Below, piece after piece: positions 1-10,036 of a stretch of DNA of 64,000 bases. Source of the stretch: Pelolinea sp. (GTDB lineage: Bacteria > Chloroflexota > Anaerolineae > Anaerolineales > Anaerolineaceae); NCBI GenBank assembly GCA_012797975.1, contig JAAZOD010000020.1, forward strand, positions 102,165-166,164, in the 5' to 3' direction. The notes under the pieces are model-generated. The model saw nothing but the letters and a program-made list of their open reading frames with translations. It searched no databases and was not told the DNA's origin. The position numbers were made by a program, and so were the translations under genes. Position 1 is the first letter of the stretch. Every line of letters begins with the position of its first letter.

Positions 1-2
1 CC

Positions 3-923
3 TTCGGCCAGGACGAAGAGATTTCAGGGAAAGAGGGTGCAAAGAGCATCGCGGCCCTTTTGATGAAAAGAGGAATTCATCTGGCTGCTGTTTTGGACGA
101 AGGCGGCATGATCAGCCATGGTTTGATCCCAGGAGTGGAGACACCCCTGGCTTTGGTGGGAATTGGAGAAAAAGAATATGTGACAGTCAATCTCTCTGCC
201 AAAGGAACCCCGGGCCATTCCTCCAATCCCCCACGGCAAACCGCCATCGGCATTCTGGCGCGGGCGATCGCACTGCTGGATGATAACCCATTCAAGGCGC
301 GACCCGAACTGGCCATTACAACATTGCAAAAGATCGCTTATCTGTTCCCCTTCTCCACCCGTTTTGCATTGTCGAACACCTGGCTGCTGAAGCCCTTGTT
401 GGTCAAGCAATTGGAACGAAAAGTACAGACCAATGCCCTCATCCGCACCACCCATGCTGCAACCGTGATTCAGGGAGGCATCAAAGATAATGTTCTGCCT
501 GCTGAAGCGCAGGCCAAGATCAACTTTCGGCTTTTGCCGGGTGATTCTCAGCAAACCGTGCTGAGCCATATTCAAAAAGTCGTGGCTGATCCCAGGGTGA
601 AGGCGGAGATTGACCTGGCAGATGCCTGGGGACCCTGCAAAGTCTCGGCGGTTGACACATCGGCTTATAACACGCTGGAACTTGTCATCCGCCAGGTATT
701 CGGCGATATCCCGGTCACTCCTTATCTGCTCATGTTCGCCACCGATGCGCGCCATTACCAAGAGGTCAGCGACCAGCTCTATCACTTCTCTCCTTTGGTC
801 ATGGAAGCGGATGATATGAGCAGAATGCATGGGATTGATGAACGCATCCGTGTCGATGCATTAGTGGGCATGGTGAAGTTTTATGCACGCTTGCTGAAAG
901 TTTGGGGTGAAGCAGAGTTTTAA
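3..923 (+). CDS. M20 family metallopeptidase, PM20D1/carboxypeptidase S type (5' end cut off by window)
   Basis: Zinc-dependent hydrolase of the M20 family, which cleaves amide bonds of peptides or N-acyl amino acids. The open frame runs from the window edge; the first visible residues FGQDEEISGKEGA contain the DEE motif whose second acidic residue is the family's general base, followed by RGIHLAAVLDEGG, a hallmark of the PM20D1/CPS branch. A dimerisation (lid) domain follows, and the C-terminal MHGIDERI carries the last metal-ligand histidine. About 306 residues are visible; family members are about 450-500, so roughly a third is missing. The stop overlaps by 4 bases the stop of the convergent gene. 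The exact substrate cannot be told. Confidence 0.85.
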   Translation, partial: FGQDEEISGKEGAKSIAALLMKRGIHLAAVLDEGGMISHGLIPGVETPLALVGIGEKEYVTVNLSAKGTPGHSSNPPRQTAIGILARAIALLDDNPFKARPELAITTLQKIAYLFPFSTRFALSNTWLLKPLLVKQLERKVQTNALIRTTHAATVIQGGIKDNVLPAEAQAKINFRLLPGDSQQTVLSHIQKVVADPRVKAEIDLADAWGPCKVSAVDTSAYNTLELVIRQVFGDIPVTPYLLMFATDARHYQEVSDQLYHFSPLVMEADDMSRMHGIDERIRVDALVGMVKFYARLLKVWGEAEF

Positions 924-1948
924 GAAGTTTTTTTCTTCGAAAGACTGATTTTGTAAATAAAAGAATCAACCGCACCAAATTTATATTTGTACGATTCATC
1001 CCCACGCATGAAATCGACTACTATGCGGGAATTTTCAATTGCCCATTGGATCAAATAACCCAATAAAACCCATCCTGGAGAAAAATACTGCAGCTCACTA
1101 TGGATGCCGGAATTATAAATATAAATCGTTTTTTGATCGTCAAAACACAGATATCCGGCTGACAGAACACCATTGATCTCAAGGAAACACAATTTGAGAA
1201 TGTATTGGGAGAAACCCCAGGAAAGAAGGCTTTGCATGTGGGTTTGCATGGAGGGAACCAAAAATATTTTCTTCGCGGGATCTTCTTGCATCAAGTCCAA
1301 AAAAACCTCCCCGCTTTTTTGAAGATCTTTTTCATCCGTCACAAAGAAAAATCGATAATTTACCGATTCCTGTTCTACCCGGCGTATCTTTCTGCGGATC
1401 TCATGGCGCTGCTTTCTATCAAGACTTTCCAGATATGCATCCCAACTACCACTACCAGGCAGGATTAAATAAGGAGCGTGTTGGTCCTTCTCGATGGCAC
1501 AGGAAACGCTTTTCGAAAGAGATGTGTTTTGGAAAAAATGAAGTAATAGAGAAGTAAAATGGAGATTTGTAAAATCAATTTGATCCCATAGATCAGGAAC
1601 CTCATCGAGCAAGTGGTGGAGCACTGCGTCACAAAAACCATCAGCGTTTTTAACAGAGACAATGAGATCAAGATAATCAGAAATCTCCTTACTTCCAATG
1701 AATGTGAGTAACGCTTTGCCATTATGAACGGTTCGAAACAGTGGTGCAATACCCACCAATTCCTCCTGTTCATACCCCAGCAGAATGTACGGTTCCCCGT
1801 TTTCCCATTCTCCCCCGCCCAATGAATGCCACCATAGCTTTAGATAGCCATATTTCAAGAAGGGGACATTGACCGCGCTGGTTTGCAGTAATGAATCCCA
1901 AGCAGGTTGAAGATCATCATGAAATGAATGCAGGACTTTTATTTCCAT
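920..1948 (-). CDS. FemAB/BioF2-like GNAT acyltransferase (Acetyltransf_6)
   Basis: Protein of 342 residues with the two-lobed GNAT fold found in FemAB, CelD and PEP-CTERM-associated acyltransferases. Supporting motifs are LDRKQRHEIRRKIRR in the middle and the C-terminal series GVLSAGYLCF, IYIYNSGI, SPGWVLLGYLIQWAIENS and DFMRGDESYKYKFGA. The family transfers acyl or aminoacyl groups to cell-envelope or polysaccharide acceptors; the acceptor here is unknown. The open frame extends 125 codons further upstream but that part runs antisense through maf and is low-complexity; I chose the ATG at 1948 because AGGTGAG lies just upstream. Divergent from maf with 70 bases between them. Confidence 0.75.
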   Translation of the reverse strand: MEIKVLHSFHDDLQPAWDSLLQTSAVNVPFLKYGYLKLWWHSLGGGEWENGEPYILLGYEQEELVGIAPLFRTVHNGKALLTFIGSKEISDYLDLIVSVKNADGFCDAVLHHLLDEVPDLWDQIDFTNLHFTSLLLHFFQNTSLSKSVSCAIEKDQHAPYLILPGSGSWDAYLESLDRKQRHEIRRKIRRVEQESVNYRFFFVTDEKDLQKSGEVFLDLMQEDPAKKIFLVPSMQTHMQSLLSWGFSQYILKLCFLEINGVLSAGYLCFDDQKTIYIYNSGIHSELQYFSPGWVLLGYLIQWAIENSRIVVDFMRGDESYKYKFGAVDSFIYKISLSKKKTS

Positions 1949-2018
1949 GCTCACCTGAAAGAATGCAAAATTTTGTAACGTAATTATACCGGGTACATCA
2001 TGATAAAATCTGTGCGAT

Positions 2019-2684
2019 ATGCAACAACAGAGTTTATTGCTCGCTTCTTCTTCCCCACGCCGAAGGGAACTGATCGCCTGGTTGAATATTCCGTTCGCCG
2101 TAGCCGCAGCGGATATTGATGAAAGCCGGCAGAGTGGGGAACATGCCATGGGGCATGTGCGCCGTTTGGCGCGGGAAAAAGCCGAAAAGATCTGGAATGA
2201 CAACCATCCCGCTTCCATCATCCTGGCGGCTGATACGATCGTCATCAAGGATGACCAAATCTTGGGAAAGCCAAAGGATAAGGAACAGGCAACCCGCATG
2301 CTAGCCCTGCTGAGGGATACCATGCATCAGGTGGTCACGGCCATCTGCCTGATCCAACCGGATGGAAGAGAGATGCAAGACGTGTGCACCTCCACTGTGC
2401 ACATGCGGAATTACTCGGACCAGGAAATTAAGAGATATGTTGTCAGCGGTGATCCATTCGATAAAGCGGGGGGATACGCCATCCAGAACGGATCCTTCAA
2501 TCCTGTGCTCAAATTTCAGGGTTGTTTTGCCAGCGTCATGGGATTTCCGTTCTGCCATATTGAAAGGGCCTTACGAAAGATAGATGGGTATAATTGGATA
2601 CCAGTGGCAGAGATATGTCAAAAGAACCTTCCTTATGACTGTCCGATCTGCACAAAAGTATTAAATGGTGAAGATATAGGATAA
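2019..2684 (+). CDS. maf: Maf-like nucleoside triphosphate pyrophosphatase
   Basis: Hydrolyses dTTP/UTP or modified nucleotides to the monophosphate, a cytoplasmic house-cleaning activity. N-terminal LASSSPRRRELI is the Maf signature; ADTIV, the catalytic region near residue 70, and GKPKDKEQATRMLALL follow, with SGDPFDKAGGYAIQ as the third conserved block. At 221 residues it is about 20-30 longer than usual; the extra C-terminal tail contains CQKNLPYDCPICTKVL, three cysteines that could bind a metal. The gene lies 4 bases before the penicillin-binding protein, so both are probably cotranscribed. Confidence 0.9.
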   Translation: MQQQSLLLASSSPRRRELIAWLNIPFAVAAADIDESRQSGEHAMGHVRRLAREKAEKIWNDNHPASIILAADTIVIKDDQILGKPKDKEQATRMLALLRDTMHQVVTAICLIQPDGREMQDVCTSTVHMRNYSDQEIKRYVVSGDPFDKAGGYAIQNGSFNPVLKFQGCFASVMGFPFCHIERALRKIDGYNWIPVAEICQKNLPYDCPICTKVLNGEDIG

Positions 2685-2688
2685 GAGA

Positions 2689-4914
2689 ATGAAAAAAATC
2701 GCAAATCTTTTTTCGGTCGTCGTGATCCTTGCTTTTCTCGCAGCAGGATGCGGACCCAAGAGTGCGGATGCATTGCCAACCCCGGTCATTGCTAAAACGG
2801 AAACACCGGATGTCGAACCAACTGCGTCAAGCTACTTGGATGCATGGCAAAAGAAGGATTATGCGGGCATGTATGGTTTTCTTTCTCAACAAAGTCAGGC
2901 AAATCTGACACAGGACGCCTTCACGGCTTTGTTGACAGAATTCTCCAAGAACATGACCCTTGCTTCCCTTACAGCACAGCTATCCTCTTCTGCCACCAAT
3001 CCGGTCACTGCCAGCGCAAAGTTCCTTGTGAATTACCACACGTCGTTGTTCGGTGATTTCAGCAGGGAACCCGAAACGAATTGGATACTGGAAAACAATC
3101 AATGGAAACTGGTTTGGGATAATGGCGCCTTTTTGCCGGAATTGGCCGGCGGTAATACTCTGGCTCTGGAATCGAAGAAACAACAGCGCGGCAACATCTA
3201 TGACATTAATGGAGAACCGATTGTAGAAGGAACCACCGCTTATGCGTTGGGCATCACCCGCGGAGAAATCGAGGAGGGAAAAGAAGGTCAACTTGTCTAT
3301 TATTTATCGGAATTGACCGGAAAAACGACCCAATCGATCTATGAATCCTATGCGGATGCCGGGGCCACCTGGTATGTTCCAGAGGGAGAAGTGTCGGCCG
3401 ATGAAATTGGAGACCGCTGGGATACTTTGATCAACCTGGGCGGATTGGTGATGACGGAATATGAATCGCGCTATTATTATGGCGGAGGGATCGCACCCCA
3501 AGCCATCGGATATGTATTGGGCATGTCGGAAGAACAACAGATTGAATATGCCCAAAAAGGATATATGGGCGATGAAAGCATCGGACAGGCCGGCCTGGAA
3601 AAATATGCCGAAGAAGCGCTGGCAGGAAAACCTTCCGCTTCACTCTATGTGGTAAACAGCGATGGACAGGTCGTTTCCCGCATCTCCCAGGCGGACCCGA
3701 CCCCGTCACAATCTATCGCAACCACTTTGGACAAAAATTTGCAGATCGAAACACAAAAAGCAATTTCCGGATTTACCGGTGCTGCGGTTGTCATGGAAGT
3801 GGAGACCGGGCGAATTTTGGCTATGGCATCTTCGCCGAGCTTTGACCCCAACCTCTTTGACCCGAACAATGCGAACAGCGCACAATTATTAAATGATGTG
3901 CTGAACAATAAAAACCAAAGTTTGTTGAACCGCGCCACCCAAGGGCAGTACCCTCTCGGGTCTGTTTTCAAGATCGTCACCATGGCAGCGGCTTTGGAAA
4001 GCAACCTGTACACTCCCGATTCTTCCTACTACTGCGGCTACTATTTTGAAGAGCTGCCCGGTGAAAAATTTGAAGACTGGACCCTGGACAAAGGGTACGA
4101 TGAGAGCGGCGAGCTGACCCTGGTGCAGGGGTTGATGCGCTCCTGCAATCCGTGGTTCTACCATCTTGGATTGGATCTTTTCAGACAAATGGGCGCCACC
4201 TATCTTTCAGATATGGCACGTGGTTTCGGTTTGGGCAGCGCCACCGGCATTGAACAGGTCGCTGAGGATACCGGCTCCATCCCGGATCCAAAAACGGATG
4301 GTGATGCAGTGCAGCAAGGCATTGGCCAGGGTGAGATGCTGGTGACCCCCTTGCAGGTGGTGCGTTTCATCGCTGCCATTGCCAATGGTGGCACGCTTTA
4401 CCGCCCGCAACTCATTGATAGTATGACCAGCTCAACCGGGGTGACGACCTACACTTTTTCACCCGAAGCACAGAGCACTTTACCCATCAGCCAAACCACA
4501 CTGGATGCGATCCGTGAAGGGATGGGCCTGGTGGTCAGTTCTAAACGTGGCACCGCCCACGAGGCGTTGAGCGGATTGAATATCACCATGTATGGAAAGA
4601 CCGGAACAGCGACGAACTCCACCGGTGATCCGCATGCATGGTTTGCCGGTTACACCGACATGAATAAAGAAGATAAACCTGATATTGCGGTAGTGGTACT
4701 GGTAGAAAATGGCGGTGAAGGTTCCGAAGTGGCTGCGCCCATCTTCCGCCGCATCATTGAAACCTATTACTTCGGGGAACCGAAGAAACTGTATCCATGG
4801 GAAGCCGAGTTCGATGTGACCAGAACACCTACACTGCAGTACACGCTTACACCCACACAGACCCCCTATCGGGAACCTGTTAAAGTGGAACCCACCCCCA
4901 CGCCCGCAGGATGA
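2689..4914 (+). CDS. Class B penicillin-binding protein (MecA-like transpeptidase), lipoprotein-type N terminus
   Basis: Peptidoglycan D,D-transpeptidase outside the membrane. The N terminus is a lipoprotein signal (hydrophobic segment ending in FLAAGC). Residues about 45-150 look like the NTF2-like MecA_N domain, followed by the dimerisation domain (QRGNIYDINGEPI) and a C-terminal transpeptidase with SVFK (Ser425), SCN (Ser485) and KTG (Lys637), all three active-site motifs intact. The tail is a Thr/Pro-rich low-complexity stretch (TPTLQYTLTPTQTP). At 741 residues its layout resembles low-affinity class B3 enzymes. Its stop overlaps the rsgA start in ATGA. Confidence 0.9.
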   Translation: MKKIANLFSVVVILAFLAAGCGPKSADALPTPVIAKTETPDVEPTASSYLDAWQKKDYAGMYGFLSQQSQANLTQDAFTALLTEFSKNMTLASLTAQLSSSATNPVTASAKFLVNYHTSLFGDFSREPETNWILENNQWKLVWDNGAFLPELAGGNTLALESKKQQRGNIYDINGEPIVEGTTAYALGITRGEIEEGKEGQLVYYLSELTGKTTQSIYESYADAGATWYVPEGEVSADEIGDRWDTLINLGGLVMTEYESRYYYGGGIAPQAIGYVLGMSEEQQIEYAQKGYMGDESIGQAGLEKYAEEALAGKPSASLYVVNSDGQVVSRISQADPTPSQSIATTLDKNLQIETQKAISGFTGAAVVMEVETGRILAMASSPSFDPNLFDPNNANSAQLLNDVLNNKNQSLLNRATQGQYPLGSVFKIVTMAAALESNLYTPDSSYYCGYYFEELPGEKFEDWTLDKGYDESGELTLVQGLMRSCNPWFYHLGLDLFRQMGATYLSDMARGFGLGSATGIEQVAEDTGSIPDPKTDGDAVQQGIGQGEMLVTPLQVVRFIAAIANGGTLYRPQLIDSMTSSTGVTTYTFSPEAQSTLPISQTTLDAIREGMGLVVSSKRGTAHEALSGLNITMYGKTGTATNSTGDPHAWFAGYTDMNKEDKPDIAVVVLVENGGEGSEVAAPIFRRIIETYYFGEPKKLYPWEAEFDVTRTPTLQYTLTPTQTPYREPVKVEPTPTPAG

Positions 4915-5837
4915 CAGAAGAATTTGCAGTTGGCATGGTGACCCGCATGCAGGCGGGATTCTATACTGTGATGGCAGAAAATCATATCCTCACCTGCCAA
5001 CTGCGTGGTCGTTTAAAACAGCACAAAAAGATGGAAGACCTGGTCGCCATTGGCGATCAGGTCTTCATCAGTCCAATCGATGAAGAAAGGGGTGTCATTG
5101 AGGAGATCTGTGAACGAGAGCGGGCGCTGGTGCGCATGGCGCCTACCAGGCGCGGGATCTATAAACAAATCCTGCTGGCGAACCCTGATCAAACAGTTTT
5201 CGTTTTTGCCTGCGCTGACCCAATTCCCAGTTTACGCATGCTCGATCGCTTTTTGGTGATTGCCGAAAAGCAAAACATTGCTGCGTTGATCGTTGCCAAT
5301 AAGGTGGATAGGATCGATAGGAAGCAAGCGGAAGCACTCTTTTCTCTTTATCCCGCCTTGGGTTATCCGGTCATTTACACTTCTGCCAAAGAAGGTACGG
5401 GAATTGAAGAATTGCGCGAAAATCTGCAGGGAAAATTATCTGCGTTTGCAGGTCCATCGGGAGTTGGAAAGACCAGCCTGCTGAATGCATTACGACCGGG
5501 GCTTGGATTGGAAGTAAAGACCGTAAAAGAAAGTTCGCATAAAGGCAGGCATACCACCATTGTGCGCCAGCTTTTCTCGCTGGATGAACACAGTCAGGTG
5601 GCTGATCTGCCCGGCATCCGGCAGCTTTCGGTTTGGGATGTTGAACCGGAGGAATTGGATGGTTATTTTTGTGAATTCCGTCCCTTTGTCGAGCAATGTC
5701 AGTTCAACGATTGCCGTCATGATCAAGAACCGGGATGTGCCATCAACCATGCGGTACAAAATGGAACGATCAGCGCCGCCCGTCGCGACTCCTACTTGAA
5801 ATTAAGAAGGGAATTGGAAGCCCAAAGGAATTATTGA
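4911..5837 (+). CDS. rsgA: Ribosome small-subunit-dependent GTPase A
   Basis: Circularly permuted GTPase that assists late maturation of the 30S subunit. An OB-fold (residues about 5-70) is followed by the permuted G domain: NKVD (G4) precedes GPSGVGKTS (G1, Walker A) and DLPG (G3). The C terminus has the zinc-binding pattern CQFNDCRHDQEPGC. Length 308 residues is normal. The ATG overlaps the upstream stop (ATGA), implying translational coupling to the penicillin-binding protein, a combination that may only reflect operon packing. Confidence 0.95.
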   Translation: MTEEFAVGMVTRMQAGFYTVMAENHILTCQLRGRLKQHKKMEDLVAIGDQVFISPIDEERGVIEEICERERALVRMAPTRRGIYKQILLANPDQTVFVFACADPIPSLRMLDRFLVIAEKQNIAALIVANKVDRIDRKQAEALFSLYPALGYPVIYTSAKEGTGIEELRENLQGKLSAFAGPSGVGKTSLLNALRPGLGLEVKTVKESSHKGRHTTIVRQLFSLDEHSQVADLPGIRQLSVWDVEPEELDGYFCEFRPFVEQCQFNDCRHDQEPGCAINHAVQNGTISAARRDSYLKLRRELEAQRNY

Positions 5838-5863
5838 TATTTGAAAGCGAAGCGAGAACTATT

Positions 5864-7801
5864 ATGAAAATGAAATCGTTATCATTCACCCTTATCGGGA
5901 TCATTCTCCTTGCGATGCTCATTACCTCCTGTTCGGGTTTGGGAGGTGTCAAAACCACCCCGACGGTGGAAGAACCCACCGCTACCGCTGTGCCGTTAAA
6001 AGAAATCACTCTGTGCACAGCCGAAGAACCGAAAACGTTGTTTTATTATGGTGAACAAAGTAAAGGTGCCGAGCTGGTCTTTGACGCTATTTATGATGGA
6101 CCATTCGATTGGGTAAACTACCTGGCAGAACCGGTCATTATAGAGAAAGTACCCTCCCTTGGTGATGGGAGTGCCAGTTATGTGTCCGGCGCTGTGAATG
6201 CCAGCGATCTGGTCGTGGATGTGGATGGAAACATTGGCCCTTTGGCAGAAGGGGTGAAATTATTCCCCAGCGGCTGTCAAGCGATGGATTGTGCCATTAC
6301 CTGGGATGGTGTGACACCGATCCAGATGGATCGACTGACACTGGTTTATACACTGAAACAAGGTGTGCAGTGGTCGGATGATGAAACCGTGAAAGCTGCC
6401 GATTCGCAATATGCCTATCTGGTGGCGGCAGGCCTTGAAAATTCACGTTATGAAGAAATCGTGGATGAAATTGTGACTTATGAAGCAATCGATGACCGAA
6501 ATGTTAAGGTGACCACATTGCCCGGATTGATCACATCCGATTACACACAGTTCTTTTTCTCACCTTTACCCCAGCATGCTCTGAGTTCCTATACCAGCGG
6601 CGATCTGGAAACTGTGGACGCTGCCGCAAAACTGCCATTGGGGTGGGGCCCGTTCAAAATCACAGCCTGGAATGCCGGAACTGGAATCACGCTTGAAAAG
6701 AATGAATTCTATTTTCGGTCAGCGGAAGGATACCCGGCGCTGGACAAGATCAATGTGAAATTTCTGAAAACAGGCCGAGCGCTGAATGATCTCATTGCAC
6801 AGGATGGGTGTGATGTGATCGATGATTCACTGATCAAAGCCGGTGCATCGTCTGAGATAAACACACTTCAGAACGATCGTGCGGTGCGGGTGGAAACGCT
6901 GCCGGGCGAGAATTGGGAAGTGCTTTTATTGGGAATAAACCCTGCTTCGTACGATGATGGTTATTACCCTTATGGATCAGACCGTCCTGATCTATTCAGC
7001 GATGTTGCTGTTCGCAATGCCATCCGACAGTGCACCGATCATGAGGCGATCGCAGGACAGCAAGTGCTGATCGGAAACGGCCACCCCTTTGTCTATTTCC
7101 CCTATGATGTGCAGAATGGATCTGCAACCAATGTATTCGACACCTATGACCCGACAGCGGCCAATACCGCTTTGGATGCTGCGGGATGGAAGGACTATGA
7201 TGCGAATCCGGCCACCCCTCGTGTTGCTTACGGGGTAAGCAATGTGCCGGATGGCACGGTTTTTTCTCTCAATCTCTATACCACCACAAGTTCAGAAAAT
7301 GCACAAATTGCACAGGGCATTCAGACCTCTTTGGCAAACTGTGGAATTCAAATTAAAACAGTGGCAACCCCTGCTGCTGAACTGTATGCAAAAGGTCCCG
7401 AGGGAGTTCTGTTCGGCAGAAAGTTCGATCTGGCATTGATCTCCTGGAAAATTGGGGATACTCTTCCCTGTGCATTATTTGAGAGTGAAGAAATTCCATC
7501 GGAAGATAATTATTGGATCGGAGTAAATGATGGCGGTGGAAATGTCACCGGCTATCAGAACGCTGCCTTTGATGCATTCTGCACCTCCGCGCGTTATGGA
7601 AGCACGGATCAAGCAGCTGCATTGAACGCACAGCTCGAAGCAGCAAAACTATTGGATCAAGAAACGCCATTCCTCTCTTTATTCTTTGATGCAAAAACAT
7701 TCATCGTTGATTCAAAACTCTGCTTTCCGGATGAAAGAAACAGCGAAAAATATCCCTATTCGTCGCTGGAGTATTGGGATTTTCGTGACACTTGTAATTA
7801 G
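5864..7801 (+). CDS. Peptide/nickel-type ABC transporter substrate-binding lipoprotein (SBP family 5)
   Basis: Extracellular lipoprotein that captures the substrate of an oligopeptide-type ABC importer. A longer in-frame reading begins inside rsgA; the ATG at 5864 is preferred because it starts a proper lipoprotein signal (MKMKSLSFTLIG to LITSC). The mature part opens with a Thr/Pro tether and has family 5 features such as GVQWSDDETVKAADSQYA and GPFKITAWNAGTGITLEKNEFYF. 645 residues. It lies 27 bases after rsgA and upstream of the transporter ATPases, but a promoter separates it from them. It is divergent from the other two family 5 proteins in the window. Confidence 0.85.
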   Translation: MKMKSLSFTLIGIILLAMLITSCSGLGGVKTTPTVEEPTATAVPLKEITLCTAEEPKTLFYYGEQSKGAELVFDAIYDGPFDWVNYLAEPVIIEKVPSLGDGSASYVSGAVNASDLVVDVDGNIGPLAEGVKLFPSGCQAMDCAITWDGVTPIQMDRLTLVYTLKQGVQWSDDETVKAADSQYAYLVAAGLENSRYEEIVDEIVTYEAIDDRNVKVTTLPGLITSDYTQFFFSPLPQHALSSYTSGDLETVDAAAKLPLGWGPFKITAWNAGTGITLEKNEFYFRSAEGYPALDKINVKFLKTGRALNDLIAQDGCDVIDDSLIKAGASSEINTLQNDRAVRVETLPGENWEVLLLGINPASYDDGYYPYGSDRPDLFSDVAVRNAIRQCTDHEAIAGQQVLIGNGHPFVYFPYDVQNGSATNVFDTYDPTAANTALDAAGWKDYDANPATPRVAYGVSNVPDGTVFSLNLYTTTSSENAQIAQGIQTSLANCGIQIKTVATPAAELYAKGPEGVLFGRKFDLALISWKIGDTLPCALFESEEIPSEDNYWIGVNDGGGNVTGYQNAAFDAFCTSARYGSTDQAAALNAQLEAAKLLDQETPFLSLFFDAKTFIVDSKLCFPDERNSEKYPYSSLEYWDFRDTCN

Positions 7802-7874
7802 TTGTATAATGGAAAAACAGATACAATAAAAAAATATTGGCCATGTTGCGGATCTACGTAGGATAGGTGAACAG

Positions 7875-7903
7875 TTGACATGCCATTTCAAGTATTGTAA
7901 AAT
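7875..7903 (+). promoter_or_regulatory. Sigma70-type promoter for the oligopeptide ABC operon
   Basis: TTGACA (7875-7880) and TAAAAT (7898-7903) separated by 17 bases, about 75 bases ahead of the first ATPase gene. The 177-base gap 7802-7978 holds no gene; a second -10-like TATAAT occurs near 7805 without a good -35. Confidence 0.65.
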
Positions 7904-7978
7904 AATCCGAACTTTTAGCCAGGTCCGGCAGATTTTTTGTATCTGCTTGACAAAATTCCTCAGTAAAGGGCATTATCA

Positions 7979-8965
7979 ATGGCAGAACTATATAGTGTAA
8001 AAGACCTGGAAACACAATTTCACACAAGGGAAGGGACAGTTCACGCTGTCAACGGGGTATCATTCTCGCTGCAAGAAGGTGAAACACTCGGAATCGTGGG
8101 GGAAAGCGGATGCGGTAAAAGCGTCTCCATGCTTTCTACATTACGATTGATCCCTCAACCTCCGGGTGAGATCGTTTCGGGGGAAGCAATTTTCCAAGGA
8201 AGAGATTTACTCAAATTATCAGCGGAAGAACTGCGACATGTGCGCGGTGGACAAATCGGATTTGTTTTCCAAGATCCGATGACGTCGTTCAACCCCGTGC
8301 AGACCATCGGAAAACAATTAATGGAACCGCTCGAGATCCACTTGGGCATGAACAAGAAACAAGCCTGGGATCGGGCGATCGAAATGCTGAGGATGGTACG
8401 CATCCCCAATCCGGAAGATCGGTTGAAGGACTATCCCCATCAATTTTCCGGTGGAATGCGCCAGCGTGCCATGATCGCAATGGCGTTGGCGTGCTCGCCA
8501 CAGGTGTTGATCGCGGATGAACCGACCACCTCATTGGATGTGACCATCCAGGCACAGATCATGGACCTGGTTACCAGCTTGCGCAAAGAATTAGGCATGG
8601 CCATCATTTGGATCACCCATGATTTGGGCGTAGTGGCTGGTTTGGCAGAACGTGTGATCGTTATGTATGCCGGTTATATCGTAGAAGAAGCCAGGGTGAA
8701 AGACCTGTATGCCAAACCGGAACATCCTTACACCTTGGGCTTGTTGCGCAGTCTCCCAAGATTGGACATGGATGAAAAGAAGCGACTTGCTTCTATCGAA
8801 GGCGTTCCGCCAGTTCTTTTCAAAAAACCCAAATTCTGCCCATTTGCTTCGCGCTGCCCTTATCGCATTGAAAAATGCCTGGAAGAAAATCCATCCTTAA
8901 TGCTCGTGGGCGAGAACCACAAAGCTGCCTGTTGGGTTGATACCTACACTGGGAAGGAGCGCTAA
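7979..8965 (+). CDS. Oligopeptide/dipeptide ABC transporter ATPase, OppD/DppD type
   Basis: Cytoplasmic ATPase that drives import through the two permeases at 12.1-14.3 kb. Walker A GESGCGKS at residues 41-48, Q-loop [14 protein letters not shown] signature FSGGMRQR, Walker B LIADEPT and H-loop ITHD are all present. The C-terminal extension typical of the Opp/Dpp subfamily has the cysteine cluster [15 protein letters not shown]. 328 residues, normal. Its TAA shares one base with the ATG of the partner ATPase, so the two are translationally coupled. Confidence 0.93.
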   Translation: MAELYSVKDLETQFHTREGTVHAVNGVSFSLQEGETLGIVGESGCGKSVSMLSTLRLIPQPPGEIVSGEAIFQGRDLLKLSAEELRHVRGGQIGFVFQDPMTSFNPVQTIGKQLMEPLEIHLGMNKKQAWDRAIEMLRMVRIPNPEDRLKDYPHQFSGGMRQRAMIAMALACSPQVLIADEPTTSLDVTIQAQIMDLVTSLRKELGMAIIWITHDLGVVAGLAERVIVMYAGYIVEEARVKDLYAKPEHPYTLGLLRSLPRLDMDEKKRLASIEGVPPVLFKKPKFCPFASRCPYRIEKCLEENPSLMLVGENHKAACWVDTYTGKER

Positions 8966-9969
8966 TGCCTGAACAAGAAGTTATCCTGCATGTTGAAGAT
9001 CTAAAAATGCATTTCCCGATCAAACGGGGTGTCATCCAAAGGACAGTTGGTTATGTTCATGCGGTAGATGGCGTCACGTTTGATGTTTATAAAGGGGAGA
9101 CTCTGGGTTTGGTGGGGGAATCAGGGTGTGGAAAGACCACAGCCGGACGCACCATTTTGCAATTGTATAAACCAACAGCCGGTAAGGTGGTCTTTGAAGG
9201 AAAAGATCTGGTTCAATTAAAAAGTGAAGAAATGCGGCAAACCCGCAGAAAAATCCAGATGATCTTTCAGGATCCTTACGCCAGTTTGAATCCCCGCATG
9301 ACGGTGGAAGAGATCATTGGCGAACCTCTGCTGGTTCATAATATCGAGCATGGAAAAGAAATTCGCGACCATGTGAAAGATCTGTTGGAACTGGTCGGTT
9401 TGAACCCTGCTTATGTCGATCGTTACCCGCACGAATTTTCTGGTGGGCAACGGCAGCGTATCGGTGTCGCGCGTTCCCTTGCCCTAAAGCCAGATTTGAT
9501 CGTGTGTGATGAGCCGATTTCCGCCCTGGATGTATCCATTCAAGCCCAGGTGGTCAACCTGCTGGAAGACCTGCAAAAGGAATTGGGATTAACCTATCTT
9601 TTCATTGCCCATGATCTTTCCATGGTGCGTCATATCAGCAACCGTGTCGTTGTCATGTATCTGGGTATCTTGGTCGAGATGGCTGATCGGAAGACGCTGT
9701 ATGAAAATCCGCTGCATCCCTATTCCATTGCGTTGCTTTCTGCTGTTCCGATCCCCGATCCAAAAATAGAAGAGAAACGCAAGCGGATCATTTTGGAGGG
9801 AGATGTACCTTCTCCCATTAACCCGCCCTCCGGCTGCCGTTTCCGCACACGCTGCCCGCTTGCACAGTCAATCTGTGCCGAACAGCGACCGGAATGGAAA
9901 GAGGTCGAACCAGGTCATTATGTGGCCTGTCACTTTTGGAACAACACCAAGTCCTTGCAAAGGAGGTGA
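8965..9969 (+). CDS. Oligopeptide/dipeptide ABC transporter ATPase, OppF/DppF type
   Basis: Second ATPase of the heteromeric importer. Walker [10 protein letters not shown] begins at residue 51; Q-loop [13 protein letters not shown], signature FSGGQRQR, Walker [13 protein letters not shown] and H-loop IAHD follow. The C-terminal oligopeptide-transporter extension contains [13 protein letters not shown]. 334 residues, normal. The stop codon lies within AAGGAGGTGAT, a perfect anti-16S sequence with no suitably spaced gene start, 68 bases before the binding-protein ATG. Confidence 0.93.
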   Translation: MPEQEVILHVEDLKMHFPIKRGVIQRTVGYVHAVDGVTFDVYKGETLGLVGESGCGKTTAGRTILQLYKPTAGKVVFEGKDLVQLKSEEMRQTRRKIQMIFQDPYASLNPRMTVEEIIGEPLLVHNIEHGKEIRDHVKDLLELVGLNPAYVDRYPHEFSGGQRQRIGVARSLALKPDLIVCDEPISALDVSIQAQVVNLLEDLQKELGLTYLFIAHDLSMVRHISNRVVVMYLGILVEMADRKTLYENPLHPYSIALLSAVPIPDPKIEEKRKRIILEGDVPSPINPPSGCRFRTRCPLAQSICAEQRPEWKEVEPGHYVACHFWNNTKSLQRR

Positions 9970-10036
9970 TGGCTAGAACACGAAGTAATTTTTGCGGTAC
10001 GTTTCAGAAAGTAAAAAAAATAAATGGAGGAGCAAG

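Noticed and set aside
1949..2323. N-terminal extension of the minus-strand acyltransferase frame
   Set aside because: It runs antisense through maf, is rich in Ser/Arg/Cys, and a good ribosome binding site precedes the ATG at 1948.
5735..5863. Upstream start of the binding protein inside rsgA
   Set aside because: It would add 43 residues before an obvious lipoprotein signal.
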